A stretch of DNA of 64,000 nucleotides from positions 1 to 64,000 of the forward strand of contig NZ_JAIBES010000129.1 in the NCBI RefSeq assembly GCF_019459305.1, read 5' to 3'. Numbering within the stretch: the first letter of the stretch is position 1; every line of letters starts with the position of its first letter. This stretch comes from Sphingopyxis sp. Its GTDB lineage: Bacteria; Pseudomonadota; Alphaproteobacteria; Sphingomonadales; Sphingomonadaceae. The position numbers and the translations under genes were made by a program. This document shows, piece by piece, positions 39,991-49,922 of the stretch. Below the pieces are notes generated by a model. That model made no database searches and was not told the origin of the DNA. It saw only the letters and a program-made list of their open reading frames with translations.

Positions 39991-41178
39991 ATGACCGATT
40001 CGCAAGCACCGGCGCGTTCGCCGGTCTATGAGTTCGACTATATTGCCGACCCCGGCCTGCTGGCCGACGTCCATGACCGTTATTGGGAACTGAAGGAAAC
40101 CGCGCCGCCGGTGTTCTGGACCAACGCTCATGGCGGACATTGGATGTGCAACACGTCGGCGTCGGTTTCGAAGGTGATACGGCATCCTGAAATCTTCTCC
40201 AGCCGCTATCTGTCGATCCCGCCCAATCCCAACCAGCCGAAGATGATCCCCGAGATGCTCGATCCGCCCGAGCATCGCCCCTATCGACAGATGCTGCGCC
40301 CGTTCTTTGAATCGAAAGCGATCGAACCGCTCGAAGGACGGGTCGTCGAATGGACCGACCAGTTGTTGGGTGAAATCGTCGATGCGGGGGAATGCGAGTT
40401 TGTATCGACCATCGCATCGCGCCTACCGGTTGCTGTGTTCATGGAATTGTTCGGCTTTCCGATGTCGAAGTTCGACGAGTTCCGTCATCTTGTCGTCAGT
40501 TTTTTCAATGCGCGCGCGACGCCAGACGAGCGCAATGCGCTGGCGCAACAAATCCTGGGGCATCTGGCCGAGTTGATCCAGCAGCGGATGGCGGAACCTC
40601 AGGACGACATGATTTCCAAGATCATCGTCAGCGACGTCGATGGCCGGCGGGTGACATTCGAGGAGATGATGTCGATCGGCTTCCTGATGTTCCTGGCCGG
40701 ACTCGACACGGTCACAAATGCGATGAGTTTCGGGATGCGCCACCTTGCGCATGACGAAAAGCTGCGCCAGCGGGCGATCGACGACCCGGCCGTGATCCCC
40801 GATCTGGTCGAGGAACTGCTGCGCCGCTATGCCTTTGTCGCGACCCCGCGCTACATCGTCCAGGACACCGAGCTTGAAGGCGTGCAGCTGCACGCCGGGG
40901 ACTGTATTCTGGCCCCTTTGCCACTTGTCGGGTGGGACGAGGGTCTTAATCCCGATCCGAAAATCGTGTCGCTCGAGCGACAATTCTATCGCCACGCGGC
41001 TTTCGGGGCGGGCATTCACACCTGCCTTGGCCTTCACCTCGCGCGCATGGAGCTGATCGTTTTCTACCGCGCCTGGTTCGCCCGCGTCGGACATTTCGAA
41101 CAGGTCCAAAAGGGTGACGAGACGTGCCGGGGCGGCAGCGTAATGGCGCTCGAACATCTGCATCTGGCGTGGAGCTAA
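39991..41178 (+). CDS. Cytochrome P450
   Basis: FLMFLAGLDTVTNAM I-helix; AAFGAGIHTCLGLHLARMEL heme motif. Confidence 0.92.
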   Translation: MTDSQAPARSPVYEFDYIADPGLLADVHDRYWELKETAPPVFWTNAHGGHWMCNTSASVSKVIRHPEIFSSRYLSIPPNPNQPKMIPEMLDPPEHRPYRQMLRPFFESKAIEPLEGRVVEWTDQLLGEIVDAGECEFVSTIASRLPVAVFMELFGFPMSKFDEFRHLVVSFFNARATPDERNALAQQILGHLAELIQQRMAEPQDDMISKIIVSDVDGRRVTFEEMMSIGFLMFLAGLDTVTNAMSFGMRHLAHDEKLRQRAIDDPAVIPDLVEELLRRYAFVATPRYIVQDTELEGVQLHAGDCILAPLPLVGWDEGLNPDPKIVSLERQFYRHAAFGAGIHTCLGLHLARMELIVFYRAWFARVGHFEQVQKGDETCRGGSVMALEHLHLAWS

Positions 41179-41182
41179 ACAA

Positions 41183-41617
41183 TTGGATCAAGCCCTTCAT
41201 ATGGTGATGATGCCTGCCACCGACATGGCGGCGCTGCGCAGATTTTATCTGGGCGATCTGGGCTGGAATAGCTGGGGTCCGGATATGCCGGGGTCATTGA
41301 TGCTGCGCGCCGGCACCGCGGTGATCGTGTTTGTCCCGCGCGACTATCTGGCCGCAGAAAGCGGCATCGACCTGTCGGCGACTCCGCGCGCCATCAATGC
41401 CATCTTTGTTGAGACCAAGGCCGACGTTGATGCGCAGTTCGCCAAGGCGATCGATGCAGGCGCCACCGTCACCAGTGCGATCCGCGACCGCGATGGCGGG
41501 CTCTATTCGGGTTATTTCAGCGATCCTGAAGGCAATGGGTGGGAAATCGTCTGGAGTCCCGTGATGCGGCCCGGCGCCGACGGCGGCCTGACGCTCGTCC
41601 TGCCCGATACCAACTGA
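41183..41617 (+). CDS. VOC/glyoxalase family protein, single domain, probable TTG start
   Basis: HMVMMPATDMAALRRFYLGDLGW; GYFSDPEGNGWEIVWSP. Confidence 0.8.
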   Translation: MDQALHMVMMPATDMAALRRFYLGDLGWNSWGPDMPGSLMLRAGTAVIVFVPRDYLAAESGIDLSATPRAINAIFVETKADVDAQFAKAIDAGATVTSAIRDRDGGLYSGYFSDPEGNGWEIVWSPVMRPGADGGLTLVLPDTN

Positions 41618-41636
41618 ACAACCCGAAGAGGATAGA

Positions 41637-43124
41637 ATGATGACCAGCGCAGCACCCGCAGTTCACCTGCATTTGGGACATGAGCAACGCAGCAGCGGCA
41701 GCGGCGGAACGCACGCCCATCTGCATCCCGTGACCCAATCGGTGCAGGCGGACATTCCGCTCGCCGGGACCAAAGAGGTCGAGGAAGCGGTCGCCAAGGC
41801 CGAGGGGGTGCGCGAGGCTTGGCGTCGCACCAAGCCGGAGGCGCGGCGCGATATCCTCAACCGACTGGCCGACCTGCTCGAGGAAAATCGGGCCGAACTG
41901 GCCCATGCGGCGGCGCTCGACGGCGGCACGACGCTGATGGTCGGTGAACGCGGGGTCGACACCGCGGTGGGGTGGACGCGCTACTATGCCGGCTGGTGCG
42001 ACAAGCTGTCGGGCGAGCTGCTCAGCACCTTCGATACGCGCGGCGAGCTGTCCTATACGGTGCCCGAGCCGATCGGCATCGTCGGTATCATCATCACTTG
42101 GAACGGCCCGCTGATCTCGCTGGGGATGAAGGTGTGTGCGGCGCTTGCCGCGGGTAACTGCGTGATCTGCAAACCCGCCGAGATTACGCCGTTCGCGCCC
42201 GAACTATTTGCGCAATTGTGCGCCAAGGCCGGAGTACCCGACGGTGTATTGTCGATCCTGCCCGGCACCGCCGAGGCGGGCGACGCAATCGTGCGCCATA
42301 AGAAGGTCCGCAAGATCAGCTTTACCGGCGGACCGATCACCGCCCGCAAAATCCTCGCCGCGTGCGCCGAGGAGATCAAACCGAGCGTGATGGAATTGGG
42401 CGGCAAGTCGGCCAGCCTGGTCTTTCCCGATTGCGACGTCCAGGCGGCGGCGGAACGCGCGGTGTTCTGGACCGTCGGCTGTCTGTCGGGACAGGGATGC
42501 GCGCTGCCCACTCGCCAGCTGGTCCATGCCGACATCTACGACGATTTCGTCGCGCGACTGAAGGCAATCATCACCCAGTTCAAGGTCGGCGATCCGATGG
42601 ATCCGACGGTCGCGGTCGGCCCCGTTATCAACAAGGCGGCGGTCGACCGGATTACCGCCATGTTCGACCGCGCCCGGGCCGACGGCGCCGCGACCTTCCT
42701 GCTCGGCGGTGGGCGCTGCGGCGGCGATCTGGCGAGCGGCAACTTCATCGAACCGACGCTGATCGTCGATGCCGACCCCGACCATGAGATCAGCCAGGTC
42801 GAAATCTTTGGTCCCGCGGTCGTCGTGATCAAGTTCCACGACGAGGATGAGGCGGTCGCCATCGCCAACAACAGCGAATATGGCCTCGCCGCCTATATCC
42901 AGTCGAACGATCTGCAGCGCGTCCACCGGCTGTCCGAGCGGCTTAACGCCGGCGGCGTCTATAACAATGGCGGATTCCAGATCAATCCGCACACGCCGTT
43001 CGGCGGGGTGGGCATCTCGGGCTTCGGCAAAGAGGGCGGCAAGGCTGGGATCGACGAATTCCTGCACTACAAGACCGTCACCATCGGCGTCGGCGCCCCC
43101 ATTTTCCCGAAGCAGGAGGCGTGA
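41637..43124 (+). CDS. Aldehyde dehydrogenase family protein
   Basis: ITWNGPLISLGMKV; VMELGGKSASLVFPD; LSGQGCALPTRQ; EIFGPAVVVIKF. Confidence 0.9.
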   Translation: MMTSAAPAVHLHLGHEQRSSGSGGTHAHLHPVTQSVQADIPLAGTKEVEEAVAKAEGVREAWRRTKPEARRDILNRLADLLEENRAELAHAAALDGGTTLMVGERGVDTAVGWTRYYAGWCDKLSGELLSTFDTRGELSYTVPEPIGIVGIIITWNGPLISLGMKVCAALAAGNCVICKPAEITPFAPELFAQLCAKAGVPDGVLSILPGTAEAGDAIVRHKKVRKISFTGGPITARKILAACAEEIKPSVMELGGKSASLVFPDCDVQAAAERAVFWTVGCLSGQGCALPTRQLVHADIYDDFVARLKAIITQFKVGDPMDPTVAVGPVINKAAVDRITAMFDRARADGAATFLLGGGRCGGDLASGNFIEPTLIVDADPDHEISQVEIFGPAVVVIKFHDEDEAVAIANNSEYGLAAYIQSNDLQRVHRLSERLNAGGVYNNGGFQINPHTPFGGVGISGFGKEGGKAGIDEFLHYKTVTIGVGAPIFPKQEA

Positions 43125-43126
43125 GC

Positions 43127-43915
43127 ATGGCCGATTTCACCAACGACCAATTTCGGCTCGACGGCAAAGTCGCGATCGTCACCGGCGCGGGGGGGCGCGG
43201 CAACAGCATCGGGCGCGCTTATGCGGTCGGGTTGGCGAATGCGGGTGCCCGCGTCGTCGTCGCCGATCTCAACAAAGAGGGCGCCGATCGCGTTGCGGAC
43301 GAGATTACTGCGGCCGGTGGCAGCGCGATCGCGGTCGAGGCCGACATCGCCGACGAAGCGTCGGTAGCGGCCATGATGGCCGCCACGAAGGCTACCTTTG
43401 GCGGACTTGATATCCTCGTGAACAATGCCGCACTGATGGTGGAAGCAGTGGGTACACCTGCGATCCAGACAAGCGTCGCCGATTTCGAGAAGCTGATGCG
43501 CGTCAATCTGACCGGCGCGCTGATCTGTTCCAAAGCGGCCGTGCCGCTGTTTCAGGCGCGCGGCGGCGGAAAGATCGTCAACCAGCTGTCGGCAGGCGGC
43601 TTTCCGGCGCAAACCACCTATGGCATCAGCAAGATTGCGCTGCTCGGCCTGACCACCACGCTAGCCACCGAGCTTGGCAAGCTGAACGTCAACGTCAACG
43701 CGATCGCGCCTGGCATGACGATGTCCGACGCGGGCAAGGCGCTGACCCCCGAGGAAAGCCCGTTCGTGCAAGCGGCGATGGCGCGCGTTGTCAAGCAACC
43801 GCGCGGCGAACCGCAAGAGCTGGTCGGCGCGCTGCTGCTACTTTGTTCGCCGGCGGGTGACTGGATCACGGGTCAGGCGCTCAACGTCGATGGCGGCTTT
43901 ATTATGCGCAACTAG
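43127..43915 (+). CDS. SDR family oxidoreductase
   Basis: GKVAIVTGAGGRGNSIGRAYAVGLANAGARVVVADLN; YGISKIALLG; ITGQALNVDGGFIM. Confidence 0.87.
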   Translation: MADFTNDQFRLDGKVAIVTGAGGRGNSIGRAYAVGLANAGARVVVADLNKEGADRVADEITAAGGSAIAVEADIADEASVAAMMAATKATFGGLDILVNNAALMVEAVGTPAIQTSVADFEKLMRVNLTGALICSKAAVPLFQARGGGKIVNQLSAGGFPAQTTYGISKIALLGLTTTLATELGKLNVNVNAIAPGMTMSDAGKALTPEESPFVQAAMARVVKQPRGEPQELVGALLLLCSPAGDWITGQALNVDGGFIMRN

Positions 43916-45417
43916 GCGGTTTGCCGCAGTGCGTGCTTCAGCACCTTGCCCGAGGCGTTGCGCGGTAATTCGGGCAGGATGCTGAGCCGTTCGGGCGTCT
44001 TTTGTCTGGCAATCCCCGCTCCGGCAAAATGGTTGCGCACATCATCCAAAGTCAGCGCGGCGTCCGGCGCCAGCACGACGCAGGCCAGCACGACCTCGCC
44101 CATCCGGTCATCAGGCGCGGCGACTGCGGCGGCATCGACGATCGCGGGGTGCGACAACAGCACCGCCTCGACCTCTTTCGACGAGATATTTTCTCCGCCG
44201 CGGATGATGATGTCCTTTTTGCGGTCGGTGATCAGCAAATAGCCGTCGGCATCAACGCGGCCGATGTCGCCGGTGCGATACCAACCGCCCGGAAGAAAGG
44301 CCGCCGCGTTGAGCGTAGGGTCCAGATAGCCCATGAAGAGTTCGGGGCCACGGGTGCAGATTTCGCCGTCTTCCCCCGCGGCGACGTCATGGCCGTCGTC
44401 ATCGACGAAGCGCATTTCGGATCCCATGATCGCGCGGCCTTCGGTGTGGAGTTGCTTGTCGAGCGGATCGTCGACAACGCCTGAAGTCACTGTTGGATGT
44501 TCGCTCGACCCGTAGCAATGATAGACCGCCAGCCCCTGTGCCTGACAGCGCGCGATCAGGGACGGTGGCACCGGCGCCGCGCCCACCAGATACTGGCGCA
44601 GCGAGCTGAGGTCATTGCCGTTGGCGTCAGCCGCCGCAATCATGCCAGACAGATGGAAAGGCGTGCCAGACGACGTGGTGACGCGGTGCCGTTCCACCAG
44701 TTCGGCGGCCAGGGACGCGTCCCACTGGTCCATCAGCACCAGCGGCGCGCCCTGGCAAAGATAGCGGTACATCGACAATGCGCCTGCGACATGGCCGGGC
44801 GGCCAGGGCGAGATGACGGCATCGTTTCCATCGCCGCCGCGCGTTGCCTGCATCGTCGCCAGTTCCGCGAGCAGACCGCGCGCCGAGTGCATAACGCCTT
44901 TGGGATCGGCGGTGGTGCCGGATGTGTAGACGAGCAGCGCCATATCGTCCGGGTCGATGCGCACCGGATCGGCGATGGGACCGTCGGCCTCCAGTGCGTC
45001 AAAAGCGGGACCGGTCGCGATATGACGTTCGAGCGCGGGCAGAGCACCGCAATCTGCAACGACGCGGTCATAATCTACGCCGCGAAAATGATCGGGGGTG
45101 AAGAGCCATCTGGCGCCGGACTGGCGAAGAATGAAGCCAAGCTCCTTGGCGCCATAAATCGTGACGATCGGGAGCATCACGGCACCCGCCTGCGCCGCGG
45201 CGACCGCGACCACCAGCCATTCGCGCCAGTTGGGCACCATACAGCCGACAATATCGCCGGGTCCGACGCCCGAGGCCGTCATTCGTGTGCCCATGCGGCG
45301 GCCCGCGGCGATCACTTCGCCCAAAGCCGTTGTGCAGGGGCGGATATCCGAAGCAACGGTGAGCGGCGCAGCAGCTGCCCGCTCCGCCGCAACGATCATC
45401 GCTTCGATGAAGCTCAT
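43912..45417 (-). CDS. Acyl-CoA synthetase (class I adenylate-forming)
   Basis: LLVYTSGTTADPKGVMHSARG; YGSSEHPTVTSG; ITDRKKDIIIRGGENISSKEVEAVL. Confidence 0.9.
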   Translation of the reverse strand: MSFIEAMIVAAERAAAAPLTVASDIRPCTTALGEVIAAGRRMGTRMTASGVGPGDIVGCMVPNWREWLVVAVAAAQAGAVMLPIVTIYGAKELGFILRQSGARWLFTPDHFRGVDYDRVVADCGALPALERHIATGPAFDALEADGPIADPVRIDPDDMALLVYTSGTTADPKGVMHSARGLLAELATMQATRGGDGNDAVISPWPPGHVAGALSMYRYLCQGAPLVLMDQWDASLAAELVERHRVTTSSGTPFHLSGMIAAADANGNDLSSLRQYLVGAAPVPPSLIARCQAQGLAVYHCYGSSEHPTVTSGVVDDPLDKQLHTEGRAIMGSEMRFVDDDGHDVAAGEDGEICTRGPELFMGYLDPTLNAAAFLPGGWYRTGDIGRVDADGYLLITDRKKDIIIRGGENISSKEVEAVLLSHPAIVDAAAVAAPDDRMGEVVLACVVLAPDAALTLDDVRNHFAGAGIARQKTPERLSILPELPRNASGKVLKHALRQTA

Positions 45418-46190
45418 CCGTGCAGCGAATCGACGATCCGCTCGCCTTCGCCGCGCACCGCCCACGTTTCGTTGGCGTTGCGCAGGTGCAGCCGCCAGTG
45501 CGCGACGGCTTCCTCGACCTCACCCTTTTCAATCAGGCCGATCAGCTTGTCGTAGGATTTAAACCCGGCGCGGATGCTTTTCATCCGTTCCTCCGTCGTG
45601 CGTGGGTGGCGGCGCTGATAATCATTCTGGTGGGTACGCGCGAGGTTCAGGAGCATCCGGTTCATAAAACTGAGCGTCTTGTTGCCCGTCGCCTCGACAA
45701 GCACCTGATGGAAATAGGCGATATTATCGATGAATTCGTCATATTGCTCGTTGGCGAGCATATCACCGAGGTCCTTGAGCACGGACTTGAGTTTGGGCAT
45801 CCCCGGAGTCTTGCCCTTAACCGTCGCCAGCCAGCGCACCACCGTCGGCTCGATCGCCAGACGCGCGGCGTAAAAATCCGCGATCGTCGTACCCTGTGAT
45901 TCCAGCACGTAGCCGGCATAACGCGAAACAAGCTCGGTCGAAGGGCGATGCACGCGCGCGCCGCTGCGCGATCCGCGCACGACGCTGATCAGGCTCTCGG
46001 CCTCGAGAATACGAAACGCCTCGCGCAGCGTCGGCCGCGACACACCGAGCGTGGTCATCAACACGCCTTCGGGTGGCAACGAATCGCCCTCGGTCAGTTC
46101 GCCGCGAATAATCTGCGCCCGGATCTGATCGGCCACCAGCTCCGAAGTCTTGGGAACGCGAATCCGCCCATTGTCCCTATCGCTCTGCAA
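45414..46190 (-). CDS. GntR family regulator, FCD domain (FadR subfamily)
   Basis: VADQIRAQIIRGELTEGDSLPPEGVLMTTLGVSRPTLREAFRILEAESLISVVRGSRSGARV. Confidence 0.9.
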   Translation of the reverse strand: MQSDRDNGRIRVPKTSELVADQIRAQIIRGELTEGDSLPPEGVLMTTLGVSRPTLREAFRILEAESLISVVRGSRSGARVHRPSTELVSRYAGYVLESQGTTIADFYAARLAIEPTVVRWLATVKGKTPGMPKLKSVLKDLGDMLANEQYDEFIDNIAYFHQVLVEATGNKTLSFMNRMLLNLARTHQNDYQRRHPRTTEERMKSIRAGFKSYDKLIGLIEKGEVEEAVAHWRLHLRNANETWAVRGEGERIVDSLHG

Positions 46191-46236
46191 TCTACCGTCC
46201 CTTTGCCAAAGCCCGTTAATTCTGGGGTTTCTGGTG

Positions 46237-46252
46237 CGTCATTATGGTGACG
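46237..46252 (+). promoter_or_regulatory. Inverted repeat CGTCA-N6-TGACG upstream of GntR gene 45414
   Basis: CGTCATTATGGTGACG about 47 bp upstream of the minus-strand GntR start. Confidence 0.4.
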
Positions 46253-46288
46253 AGTGCAACTTCGCAATGCCGGGAGCCAATCTGCCGC

Positions 46289-47149
46289 TTACCCGCCAAA
46301 CGCCAACCCCTCGTTCAGCGTCCACCGGCGGTCGCGGCCGCGCACCCAGCCTGACGACGCCCAGGTGCCGCCATCGACGGGCAGCAGGACGCCGGTGATG
46401 TAAGTCGACATCGCGCTTGCCAGGAACACCGCCGCGTCGCCGCATTCCATATCCACCCCCTCGCGCCCCAGCGGGATCAACCGGTTCATCGCGTCGATTT
46501 CGTCGTCACTGCGTTTTTTCCATGTCGCGGGATCGACCGGACCTGCTCGATTGCCCTGATTCCCGGGGGTGATCGTATGATCGGGCGCAAGACAGTTTAC
46601 GCGTATGCCATGCTCCGACAACTCGACAGCCATCGACTTGGTGAAGCTGAGCATCCCCGCCTTGCACGCCGCATAGACTGCAAAATTCGGCGCCGCCCGG
46701 CTCGCCTCGATGCTGGCGACGTTGATCATCGTGCCGCCGCGCCCGCCCGCCACCATATGAAGCGCCGTCGCCTGCGTCGCGACGAGCATCGACATCAGGT
46801 TGATGTCGATATGCTTGCGCATGCTGCGCTCGCTTTGTTCAAGGAATGGGCGCGCCGAAACGCCACCGGCGTTATTGACCAGTATATCGAGTCGTCCGAA
46901 CGTGGCCGCCGCCATATCGATCGCGGACCGTAACGCCGCGGAATCCATGACGTCACCGACAATCGGGATTGCCTGTCGGCCCTGTTCGCGTACGCGCGCG
47001 ACGGCTTCATCAGCGCGTTCGGGAAAAATGTCGAAGATCGCGACATCGGCGCCTGCTTCGGCAAGCCGCAGTGCGATGGCGCGCCCGATGCCACCGCCGC
47101 CGCCAGTGACGAACGCCGCCTGCCCGTTGAGGCGCGACCGGTCAGTCAT
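46289..47149 (-). CDS. SDR family oxidoreductase
   Basis: MTDRSRLNGQAAFVTGGGGGIGRAIALRLAEAGADVAIFD; YAACKAGML. Confidence 0.85.
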   Translation of the reverse strand: MTDRSRLNGQAAFVTGGGGGIGRAIALRLAEAGADVAIFDIFPERADEAVARVREQGRQAIPIVGDVMDSAALRSAIDMAAATFGRLDILVNNAGGVSARPFLEQSERSMRKHIDINLMSMLVATQATALHMVAGGRGGTMINVASIEASRAAPNFAVYAACKAGMLSFTKSMAVELSEHGIRVNCLAPDHTITPGNQGNRAGPVDPATWKKRSDDEIDAMNRLIPLGREGVDMECGDAAVFLASAMSTYITGVLLPVDGGTWASSGWVRGRDRRWTLNEGLAFGG

Positions 47150-47645
47150 CGAGGTCGATCCCCATAACGGCGCCGGTAACATAGGCGGCGTAATCGCTGA
47201 CCAGATAAGCCGCGAGATTGCCTAGTGTGTTGCCAGTGTCGCGGGTCAGGATGCTATTCACCCGGATGCCGTCACGTGCCCATTCGACGCTCAGCGTCTT
47301 GGTCAGATTGCCAAGAGCGCCAGCAGCGGCGGCGTGATCGGCGCCGAGCGCCTGTTCGGGCGCACCAACGAAAAGCACCGCGCCGCCCGTCCCGCGCGCA
47401 CGGCATTGCGCGGCGAAATCCCTGGCGCCGAGGAAGCGGCGATCAAGCCCGATGTCTAGGCTCGCGCGCCATTCGCTGTGGGTCAATTCGTGTGCGAGCC
47501 TGATCGCAGGGGGCGGGGCAACATGCACCCAGATGTCGCAATCTTCAGAATCATCAACGGCGGCGTCTTGCGCGGCCAATGCCGATGCAATCGCGGGACT
47601 GACGCCCTCGATGCGCACGCGCTTCCCCGAAAGCCAGCCGCTCAT
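47142..47645 (-). CDS. Degenerate SDR-like protein lacking cofactor and catalytic motifs
   Basis: SDR-like C-terminal half (GALGNLTKTLSVEWARDGIRVNSIL...LAAYLVSDYAAYVTGAVMGIDLDD) but no TGxxxGxG and no YxxxK. Confidence 0.65.
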   Translation of the reverse strand: MSGWLSGKRVRIEGVSPAIASALAAQDAAVDDSEDCDIWVHVAPPPAIRLAHELTHSEWRASLDIGLDRRFLGARDFAAQCRARGTGGAVLFVGAPEQALGADHAAAAGALGNLTKTLSVEWARDGIRVNSILTRDTGNTLGNLAAYLVSDYAAYVTGAVMGIDLDD

Positions 47646-48523
47646 TGCCACCCCCAGGGTCCATCGCCGCGTTCGCGCGGCGGGACGAAGTCGGGCATCA
47701 TCAGCGAGCGGCGGAGGCTTTCGCCGCCATCCTGGACAATCACCTGTCCGGTCATATCGCCAAAAAGCGGCGTGCAAGTCATCGCGGACAGCCAACCAAA
47801 TTCCCATATGCTGCCGGTACGGCCGGCAGGGATCATGTTCTGAAGCAGCTCGACGCCGCCCTCGCGGCGCCCCGCCGTCGACGTGTCGTGCGGGAAGAAA
47901 CCGGCAGCAATGGCATTCACGCGGATGCCATAGGGCGCCCAGTCTGCGGCGAGTTTCCTGGTCATCGTCGCCTGAGCGGTCTTTGCGGCGGCGCTGTGCG
48001 CATCGCCGGGAAAGCCGGTCCAGATATATTGCGCGCTGTTGTTGACGATCGCCCCGCCCTCGCCGCGCGCGATCAGGCGGCGGGCAAATTCGGCCGAGCA
48101 GAGGAAGGTGCCGTCAATCGCGATACGCGTGACGGCGTTCCAGGCATTGGGTGAAATATCCTCGGCCAGGATCGGGAAATTGGCACCGGCATTGTTGGCG
48201 AGCAGGCCGATCGGACCCAGGGCGCGTTCGGCCTCATCGAAGGCGGCGGCTATTGCATCGGGCTGACGGACGTCGCAACTCATCGCATGGGCGCGAACAC
48301 CCAGTGCAGCAATCTGCTGCGCCCCCTCTTCGGCCCGCTCGATGCTCCGTCCCAGGACCGCGACCTGCGCGCCGCCCTGTGCAAAAGCCTTGGCCATTGC
48401 AAGGCCCATTCCCGAACCGCCGCCGGTAACGAGCACGGTCTGTCCGGAAAATATATCCGCCGGATAAGGCGGATGGTCGAAGGGTGGCGGTGTCGCCACA
48501 ATATGATGCTGCGGTACCGGCAA
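47642..48523 (-). CDS. SDR family oxidoreductase (2,4-dienoyl-CoA reductase-like), start approximate
   Basis: FSGQTVLVTGGGSGMGLAMAKAFAQGGAQVAVLGRS; LANNAGANFPILAEDISPNAW. Confidence 0.82.
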   Translation of the reverse strand: MPVPQHHIVATPPPFDHPPYPADIFSGQTVLVTGGGSGMGLAMAKAFAQGGAQVAVLGRSIERAEEGAQQIAALGVRAHAMSCDVRQPDAIAAAFDEAERALGPIGLLANNAGANFPILAEDISPNAWNAVTRIAIDGTFLCSAEFARRLIARGEGGAIVNNSAQYIWTGFPGDAHSAAAKTAQATMTRKLAADWAPYGIRVNAIAAGFFPHDTSTAGRREGGVELLQNMIPAGRTGSIWEFGWLSAMTCTPLFGDMTGQVIVQDGGESLRRSLMMPDFVPPRERGDGPWGWQ

Positions 48524-48573
48524 TTGTCTCTCCCGGCGCCAAGGGTTGCGCGCTACGCTGTCGCGTGTCAAGA

Positions 48574-48598
48574 CATACATAACTAGGTTATATAGGAC
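48574..48598 (+). promoter_or_regulatory. Motif A site 7 (CATACATAACTAGGTTATATAGGAC)
   Basis: Divergent intergenic region between SDR (about 48523, -) and SMP-30-like gene (48606, +). Confidence 0.65.
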
Positions 48599-48605
48599 AG
48601 GGTGG

Positions 48606-49466
48606 ATGGAGAGCATCGCGGAGGGCCTCGCCTTTCCCGAAGGGCCGGTCGTGATGGCCGATGGATCGGTGATCGTCGTCGAACTGGCGGCAGGACGTAT
48701 CACGCGGTGCTGGAATGGTCGGACCGAGCCGATGTGCGAGATCGGCGGCGGACCCAATGGCGCTGCTATCGGACCCGATGGCGCGCTGTATGTCTGCAAC
48801 AACGGCGGGCTGGATTTAGTCAAATTCCAGAATGCTCGGGGTGCCGGGCACGAAGGCCGGGTCGAGCGCGTCGATCTGGCCACCGGCAGGTTCGAGCGGC
48901 TTTACGACAGCTGCGAGGGGATCGCGCTGGAAGCGCCGAACGATATCATATTCGACGCCGACGGGCGGATCTGGTTTACCGACCTTGGCAAGACGCACGA
49001 CGGCATTCGCACCGCGAGCGGGTTGTTCAGCGCGCTGCCCGACGGATCGTCGATTGCCGCGATCAACCGCCACGCGGTGTCATATAACGGCGTTGGCCTG
49101 TCGCCGGACGGTGAGCATCTCTATGTCGCCGACACGCATCAGGGCCGGCTGTGGCGCTATGACCGTCACTTCGCGGCACAGCGCCCGACATGGGTGGCAA
49201 CGGCGCCGGGACCAGTCGGGTTCGACAGTCTGGCGGTAACCGCTGCTGGCAATGTATGCGTCGCGACACTTTATGACGGTGGGATATCGACGATAACCCC
49301 GGGGGGCGATGTTTTCAAATATGTGATCGAAGGTGAACCTTACGTCACCAATATCGCCTTCGGCGGCGAGGATATGCGCGATGCCTGGATCACGCTTTCG
49401 ACAACCGGCCGCCTCATCAAGGTGCGCTGGGACGAGCCCGGCCTGAAGCTCAATTTCAATGGCTGA
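48606..49466 (+). CDS. SMP-30/gluconolactonase-like beta-propeller protein
   Basis: AEGLAFPEGPVVMADGSVIVVELAAGRITRCW; GGGPNGAAIGPDGALYVCNNGG; PNDIIFDADGRIWFTD. Confidence 0.88.
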   Translation: MESIAEGLAFPEGPVVMADGSVIVVELAAGRITRCWNGRTEPMCEIGGGPNGAAIGPDGALYVCNNGGLDLVKFQNARGAGHEGRVERVDLATGRFERLYDSCEGIALEAPNDIIFDADGRIWFTDLGKTHDGIRTASGLFSALPDGSSIAAINRHAVSYNGVGLSPDGEHLYVADTHQGRLWRYDRHFAAQRPTWVATAPGPVGFDSLAVTAAGNVCVATLYDGGISTITPGGDVFKYVIEGEPYVTNIAFGGEDMRDAWITLSTTGRLIKVRWDEPGLKLNFNG

Positions 49467-49890
49467 TCTGGTCGCCGACCGCGACGCGATCCGCGACCTG
49501 CTCGCGCGCTATACTTATAACGGTGATCGTGGGCGCCTCGATGCCCTGACCGCCTGTTTTGCCGCCGACGGGGTGCTCGAGTACCCTGGCGCCAGCCCGA
49601 AAGGCCCTGACGCCATCGCGGCGTCGCTCGGTTCGGGCACGCGCGATCCGCGGCTGACTTTCGTGCGCCACCACATCACCAATCCGCTAATCGCGGTCGA
49701 TGGCGACACCGCGATCGCGCGCAGTTACTTTGCGGTCCACTGCGATTTTGGCCCTGACCACAGCGGCACCTATGACGACCGGCTGGTGCGGACCGCCGAC
49801 GGCTGGCGATTTGCGCACCGCCGGGTGCGGATCGACTGGCAGGCTGAAGCATCGCTGTTCCGGAAGATGACCACACGCCACACACGTTGA
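49459..49890 (+). CDS. SnoaL/NTF2-like protein
   Basis: DRDAIRDLLARYTYNGDRGRLDALTACFAADGVLEYPG; HHITNPLIAVDGDTAIARSYF. Confidence 0.8.
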   Translation: MADLVADRDAIRDLLARYTYNGDRGRLDALTACFAADGVLEYPGASPKGPDAIAASLGSGTRDPRLTFVRHHITNPLIAVDGDTAIARSYFAVHCDFGPDHSGTYDDRLVRTADGWRFAHRRVRIDWQAEASLFRKMTTRHTR

Positions 49891-49922
49891 CACCTTAGTG
49901 TCATTTTGACATTATAGTGTCA
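49888..49922 (+). promoter_or_regulatory. Tandem MarR-type operators TGACAC-CTTA-GTGTCA and TGACA-TTATAG-TGTCA
   Basis: Two 16-bp inverted repeats (49888-49903 and 49907-49922) immediately before and touching the MarR start codon. Confidence 0.7.

Noticed and set aside
41637-41760. His-rich N-terminal extension of the second ALDH (HLHLGHEQRSSGSGGTHAHLH)
   Set aside because: Could be a metal-binding tail but may simply reflect start-site choice; not enough evidence.
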